From Actinomycetales bacterium (lineage in GTDB: Bacteria; Actinomycetota; Actinomycetes; Actinomycetales; Cellulomonadaceae): a stretch of 8,914 bases of DNA. This document shows positions 5,949 through 8,914 of the stretch, in pieces (within the stretch, counting starts at the first letter, position 1; the number at the start of each line of letters is the position of its first letter). Both the position numbers and the translations under genes were made by a program. The stretch lies in contig JAATES010000227.1 in assembly GCA_015655615.1 (NCBI GenBank), positions 1 through 8,914 on the forward strand, written 5' to 3'. The notes under the pieces are model-generated. The model had not been told where the DNA came from. It was given only the letters and a program-made list of their open reading frames with translations, and searched no databases.

Positions 5949-6977
5949 TCACCGGCTCGGGTCGAGCTGGACGCCAGCGGCGTCGACACCCACCACGAAT
6001 CGCGCCTGGCGTCCCGCTGCCAGCAACTCGGAACGCCAGTCCGCCGTCCAGCCGACCAGGTCAGCCCGCGGCAGAACCGGCCCCTCGCCCGGACCGGCCT
6101 CCAGAGCCTGCGGTGCAGGCAGCGGACGGCGATCGAAGAACCAGCTCGTGGAGGCCTCGGCCTCGAGGTCGTCAGCCAGCAGCAGCAGATCACTGGCAGC
6201 CTGCCGCACCGCCGATGCCACCCACGCGGCATTGTGCTCGATCATGGCCTGCGTACGAGCCGGATCGGTGCGAGCGACCCGGGTGCCATCACGAAAGCTC
6301 CCCGCAGCCAAAGCCAGCGCAACCGCGGCGAGGGGCGGTTGCGCCGCTCCCGCCAGAAGTTCTGCCGCCAGCACATGAGGCACATGGCTCACACGCGCCA
6401 CCGCGGCATCGTGGTCGTCATCGGTGAGCACGAGCGCACGGCCGCGCATCACGCCCGTGATGAGAGCCAGCACTCGGTCGACGTGACGTCGGACCTCGGG
6501 CTCGTAGGCCGACGACGGCTCCCCATCGATGGTGACCGCCCAGGCTGCGCCGCTCAACAGTGTCTCGGTCGAGGCGCTGAAGCCGGACTGCTCCGTCCCT
6601 GCCATCGGATGGGCCCCCACGTAACGTGACGAGAGCCCCGCCCGGAAGATCGCACCCCGGACAGCGGCCTTGGCGCTGCCTACGTCAGTCAGGGTTGCGC
6701 CAGCCGGCAGCACCTCAGCGAGAACCTCGGCCGTGCGCTCGATGGCACGCAACGGCACCGCCAGCACGGCCAGCTCGACCTCACGGCCTCGCAGCTCCGC
6801 CAGGTCGTCGACCGTGTCGATCCCCGCTGCCGCGGCGGCCTCACGAGTCGCTGGGTCGGCATCGAATCCGGCCACCGCAACCCCTGCGGCATGCAATGCC
6901 CGTGCCAGGGACCCCCCGATCAGGCCGAGCCCCACCACGGCGACCGTCCCGAGCGACTCCTGACACTCGCTCACCAC
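5949..6977 (-). CDS. tyrA: Prephenate dehydrogenase
   Basis: NAD-dependent oxidative decarboxylation of prephenate to 4-hydroxyphenylpyruvate in tyrosine synthesis. The N-terminal Rossmann domain has VVGLGLIGGS (14-23), and Asp39 ends the second strand, favouring NAD over NADP. TDVGSAK (97-103) contains Ser101, and GAHPMAGTEQSGF (121-133) contains His123, matching the catalytic Ser/His pair known from the Aquifex enzyme. The helical dimerisation domain contains HDAAVARVSHVPHVLA (189-204). The 342 residues exceed the core by about 60. The extra C-terminal stretch (about 282-342) shows no ACT motif and is not recognised. GTG codons at 6977 and 6974 are both possible starts. The second gives the classical GTGA 4-nt overlap with the pheA stop, and the first gives a 7-nt overlap. 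It is the last gene of the three-gene operon and ends 30 nt from a convergent gene. Confidence 0.93.
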   Translation of the reverse strand: MVSECQESLGTVAVVGLGLIGGSLARALHAAGVAVAGFDADPATREAAAAAGIDTVDDLAELRGREVELAVLAVPLRAIERTAEVLAEVLPAGATLTDVGSAKAAVRGAIFRAGLSSRYVGAHPMAGTEQSGFSASTETLLSGAAWAVTIDGEPSSAYEPEVRRHVDRVLALITGVMRGRALVLTDDDHDAAVARVSHVPHVLAAELLAGAAQPPLAAVALALAAGSFRDGTRVARTDPARTQAMIEHNAAWVASAVRQAASDLLLLADDLEAEASTSWFFDRRPLPAPQALEAGPGEGPVLPRADLVGWTADWRSELLAAGRQARFVVGVDAAGVQLDPSR

Positions 6978-7906
6978 AGCAGGCTCCGATGCTGGGCGTC
7001 CGCAGAGGACGCAGCGTCGACACTGCCCACGGGCACGCGATGCGGGTCGACGTCCGTCACCAGATCGCCCAGGGCAGGGAAGACTCCGAGGGTCTTGAGG
7101 GAGTCTCCCCCGGCGATCAGGCCGGAGAGCACACTGCGCAATGCAGGCTGCCAGGGTGCGCCGTCACAGGTGATCACAAAGACGTACTGGCCGGAGACCG
7201 CCTTCAGCGGCCGGGTGATCAGGCTGGACATGTTCACGCCGTGGTCCTCGAACAACGTGGCGATACGCGCCAGCACACCCGGGCCGACCCTGGTGGGGGT
7301 GAGCGCGAGCATCGTGTCCCAACGGTCGGCCGCGATCTCTGTCGTGTCCCAGAGGTGTTCCGCGTCGATCGCGTCGCGTGGCGCAATCCGCAGGAACCTG
7401 GTCCGTGCCCCGTGATGGTCCTCCACCGCAGAGGCCAGCGTGCGTAAGCCGTACAGGTCGCCGCATAGCCGGGGTCCCAGGGCGATGCCCTCGACGGTCA
7501 GGTCACGACAGGCCGCAGCATTGGACGCGGCGGCCTTGACCTTGGCGCCCGATGCGGTGACATAAGCGTGGCATTGCGCCAGGCCGTGCGGGTGCGCGCT
7601 GATGTAGGTCGGTTCCGGGACCGCGTCCGGCCGCACGAAGGCGTCGAAGCTGATCCCGAGGTCCACCTGCCCGATGGCCACCACGCCACTGCCTCCGACC
7701 AGGGCATCGACGGAGGGGACGACATACCCTTCCACGGTGTTCTCCACCGCGATGACGCCCCGGCTCCACCGCGCCGACGACACTCCCTCGACGATCTCCC
7801 CTACCGACGTAGCCGCCACCAGACGCTCGGCATCGGCCCACTGCAGTGCGGCCTCATGGGTGAAGGATCCCTCCGGACCCAGGAATGCGGTCAGTCCCTG
7901 TCCCAC
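6971..7906 (-). CDS. pheA: Prephenate dehydratase
   Basis: Converts prephenate to phenylpyruvate, the last phenylalanine-specific step before transamination. The PDT domain (about 5-178) shows FLGPEGSFTHEAA (8-20), VIAVENTVEGYVVPSVDAL (51-69), SAHPHGLAQC (103-112), AAASNAAACRDL (125-136) and the catalytic TRF at 169-171 (Thr169). The ACT regulatory domain spans about 197-278, with GPGVLARIATLFEDHGVNM at 208-226. The usual Phe-binding ESRP motif appears here as ITRP (230-233), so the Glu is replaced. A tail of about 30 residues (281-311) follows the ACT domain and is unrecognised. The GTG start at 7906 follows GGAG at 5-nt spacing and overlaps the upstream gene by 16 nt. The downstream stop overlaps tyrA. 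The catalytic assignment is firm; whether Phe still inhibits the enzyme in the usual way is open. Confidence 0.93.
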   Translation of the reverse strand: MGQGLTAFLGPEGSFTHEAALQWADAERLVAATSVGEIVEGVSSARWSRGVIAVENTVEGYVVPSVDALVGGSGVVAIGQVDLGISFDAFVRPDAVPEPTYISAHPHGLAQCHAYVTASGAKVKAAASNAAACRDLTVEGIALGPRLCGDLYGLRTLASAVEDHHGARTRFLRIAPRDAIDAEHLWDTTEIAADRWDTMLALTPTRVGPGVLARIATLFEDHGVNMSSLITRPLKAVSGQYVFVITCDGAPWQPALRSVLSGLIAGGDSLKTLGVFPALGDLVTDVDPHRVPVGSVDAASSADAQHRSLLW

Positions 7907-8736
7907 CGTGGCTCCACAGCGTCAGGTCCGAGGACGGTATCGATGACGGGCAGCAGCGCCAGAGTACGGTGCCGCACACCGCGCTTGCCGAACTCCAGGA
8001 GCAGCGCGGACAAGGCGGTCTGGCTGTCACACACGAAGGCGCAGAAGAACACGTGGGGGCCGTCGTTAGCGGATTGACTTCGAAGGTGCTGCAAGTCGAA
8101 GCCTGCGCTCGCGATGATGTCGAGCATGCTCTGCAGCGAACCACGGTGGTCATCGGTCGGACCGAAGGCCAGCCAGACCTGCGAGGGGCTGCTGAGCGCC
8201 GCGGTCTGCGGAGCGGTCGCCAATGCGTACCAGATCTTGTCCCCGGACAAGGTCTCGCTGCCAGCCAGCTCCACGAATCCCGCTGGAACCCGGGAGCGCT
8301 CCACCACCAGTGCACCATCGACACCGGCCAGTGCGACACGGTCTGCCATCTCGGTGGAGGTCGGCACCAGCTGGGGGTGGACGCCCATGGCGCGTAGCCG
8401 ATGCCGGCAATCTCGCATGCCTGCCTCATCGACGACGGTGTGCGCTCCCGCAGTGGCACGGGTCCCCACCCACACCCACTGCGAGGGCACGGTGACCGCG
8501 GCGGTGAGCAGCACTCCAACCGGGCTCTGCAGGAGAGTCCGCTCCAGGTCCGGGTCTGGTTGCGCCGGGTGGCCGATGTGAACCACCGCGCCGAGCCCGC
8601 GGATGCTGCCCACGGTCGACAACGTGGCCGAGGTGGTGCCGAGGTCGAGGAGGTCGAGGTCGTCCCGCTGCCATCCGGCCTGAGTCGCCGCGCTGCGTGT
8701 CAGTGGCCCCGAGTCCCTGGTACTTCTTCCAAGCAT
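7891..8736 (-). CDS. Degenerate prephenate-dehydratase-like protein (PDT-like plus ACT-like domains)
   Basis: A 281-residue cytoplasmic protein that appears to be a diverged paralogue of the next gene, pheA. A by-eye comparison runs almost without gaps. MRDCRHRLRAMGVHPQLVP (107-125) faces PheA LAQCHAYVTASGAKVKAAA (109-127). ATAP (173-176) faces RIAP (173-176), and WLAFGPTDDHRGSLQSMLDI (188-207) faces the start of the PheA ACT domain. The catalytic residues are gone: PheA Glu55-Asn56-Thr57 is GHP here at the same numbers, and Thr169-Arg170 of TRF is Trp169-Tyr170. In the ACT-like part ESRP has become RSQS (219-222). I infer a non-catalytic paralogue, perhaps an amino-acid-sensing or structural partner of PheA. 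An unrelated periplasmic-binding-like fold giving coincidental similarity is the main alternative. The ATG at 8736 sits 6 nt after TAGGGT with no Shine-Dalgarno, so it is probably leaderless. It is the first gene of the operon and overlaps pheA by 16 nt. Confidence 0.7.
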   Translation of the reverse strand: MLGRSTRDSGPLTRSAATQAGWQRDDLDLLDLGTTSATLSTVGSIRGLGAVVHIGHPAQPDPDLERTLLQSPVGVLLTAAVTVPSQWVWVGTRATAGAHTVVDEAGMRDCRHRLRAMGVHPQLVPTSTEMADRVALAGVDGALVVERSRVPAGFVELAGSETLSGDKIWYALATAPQTAALSSPSQVWLAFGPTDDHRGSLQSMLDIIASAGFDLQHLRSQSANDGPHVFFCAFVCDSQTALSALLLEFGKRGVRHRTLALLPVIDTVLGPDAVEPRWDRD

Positions 8737-8742
8737 GCGCCC

Positions 8743-8748
8743 ACCCTA
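8743..8748 (-). promoter_or_regulatory. Putative leaderless -10 element of the PDT-like/pheA/tyrA operon
   Basis: TAGGGT on the minus strand is followed by GGGCGC and the ATG at 8736. The 12 bases from TAGGGT to the ATG differ by a single base from the same stretch before dapD. The spacing again puts the transcription start at the ATG. CTGTCG lies 17 nt upstream (8766-8771) as a weak -35 candidate. This would be the promoter for all three overlapping genes, since no later gap exists in which another could sit. Confidence 0.55.
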
Positions 8749-8784
8749 GTCGTTGTGATCATGGCCGACAGGCTCCGAGAGCGC

Positions 8785-8914
8785 TCAGTCCGAGGAATCG
8801 GAGGACTTCTTGGCCGCGGGCTTTGCCTTACAGACCACCGCATTGCTGGGGTTGTACGTCCAGGAGTTCTTCTCGTCGACCACTTTCTTACCCGTAGCGG
8901 TGACCACGACCTTA
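8785..8914 (-). CDS. Unrecognised protein, C-terminal 42 residues (runs off right edge)
   Basis: An open frame enters from the right edge and stops with TGA at 8785-8787. The visible residues include VVVTATGKKVVDEKNSWTY, then NPSNAVVCKAKPAAKKSSDSSD to the end. The first half could be beta strands around a single Cys, and the last dozen residues are a low-complexity Lys/Ala/Ser/Asp tail. The tail is richer in AAG and lysine than the other genes here, but its GC-ending codons suit a native gene. It ends 48 nt before the PDT-like start, leaving room for that gene's promoter. No function can be assigned. That it is coding rests on the open frame, codon bias and sensible spacing only. Confidence 0.5.
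   Translation of the reverse strand, partial: KVVVTATGKKVVDEKNSWTYNPSNAVVCKAKPAAKKSSDSSD

Noticed and set aside
7854..8519. A 221-codon minus-strand open frame inside the PDT-like gene
   Set aside because: It is out of frame with the PDT-like gene and rich in Ser/Arg/Trp/Cys. The 281-residue frame aligns with PheA and has promoter and start support.
8774..8794. Repeated TCCGAG and the GAGCGCTC palindrome at the end of the right-edge gene
   Set aside because: The copies are a short direct repeat and an 8-bp palindrome overlapping a stop codon. There is no plausible hairpin with a tail, so chance is likely.

Overview
This 8.9 kb window comes from the chromosome of a high-GC actinobacterium. 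The evidence is the strong G+C bias at third codon positions, frequent GTG/TTG starts, an actinobacterial-type DapD, the FdxA-DapC gene pair, and leaderless TANNNT-ATG promoters. The sequence alone does not fix the order or genus. No mobile element, CRISPR array, tRNA or rRNA was seen, and almost all of the window is coding.

Left part (1-2414): a divergent pair, dapE (minus strand, running off the left edge) and dapD (plus strand). Both have a -10-like hexamer 6-7 nt upstream of the ATG and no Shine-Dalgarno sequence, so both look leaderless. dapD overlaps by 4 nt with a membrane-anchored lysozyme-like protein.

Middle part (2465-5918): gltA (citrate synthase), dapC (N-succinyl-DAP aminotransferase) and fdxA (7Fe ferredoxin), all on the minus strand. 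fdxA and dapC probably form an operon. gltA has its own promoter and leader, with a 7-bp hairpin abutting the ribosome binding site. DapD, DapC and DapE together perform the three consecutive succinylase-branch steps from tetrahydrodipicolinate to LL-diaminopimelate, so the whole branch is encoded here in three transcription units. Divergent from fdxA is a 78-residue protein that looks like the SH3-like N-terminal domain of Rv0428c-type acetyltransferases, without the acetyltransferase domain.

Right part (5949-8736): a minus-strand operon of three overlapping genes for the end of phenylalanine and tyrosine synthesis. The order is a prephenate-dehydratase-like protein, then pheA (prephenate dehydratase), then tyrA (prephenate dehydrogenase). 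The first gene is the most unusual item. It appears collinear with PheA across both the catalytic and ACT regions, yet has lost every catalytic motif I can align, including the Thr of the TRF motif. It looks like a pseudoenzyme paralogue kept in the same operon. The window ends in the 3' end of an unrecognised gene.
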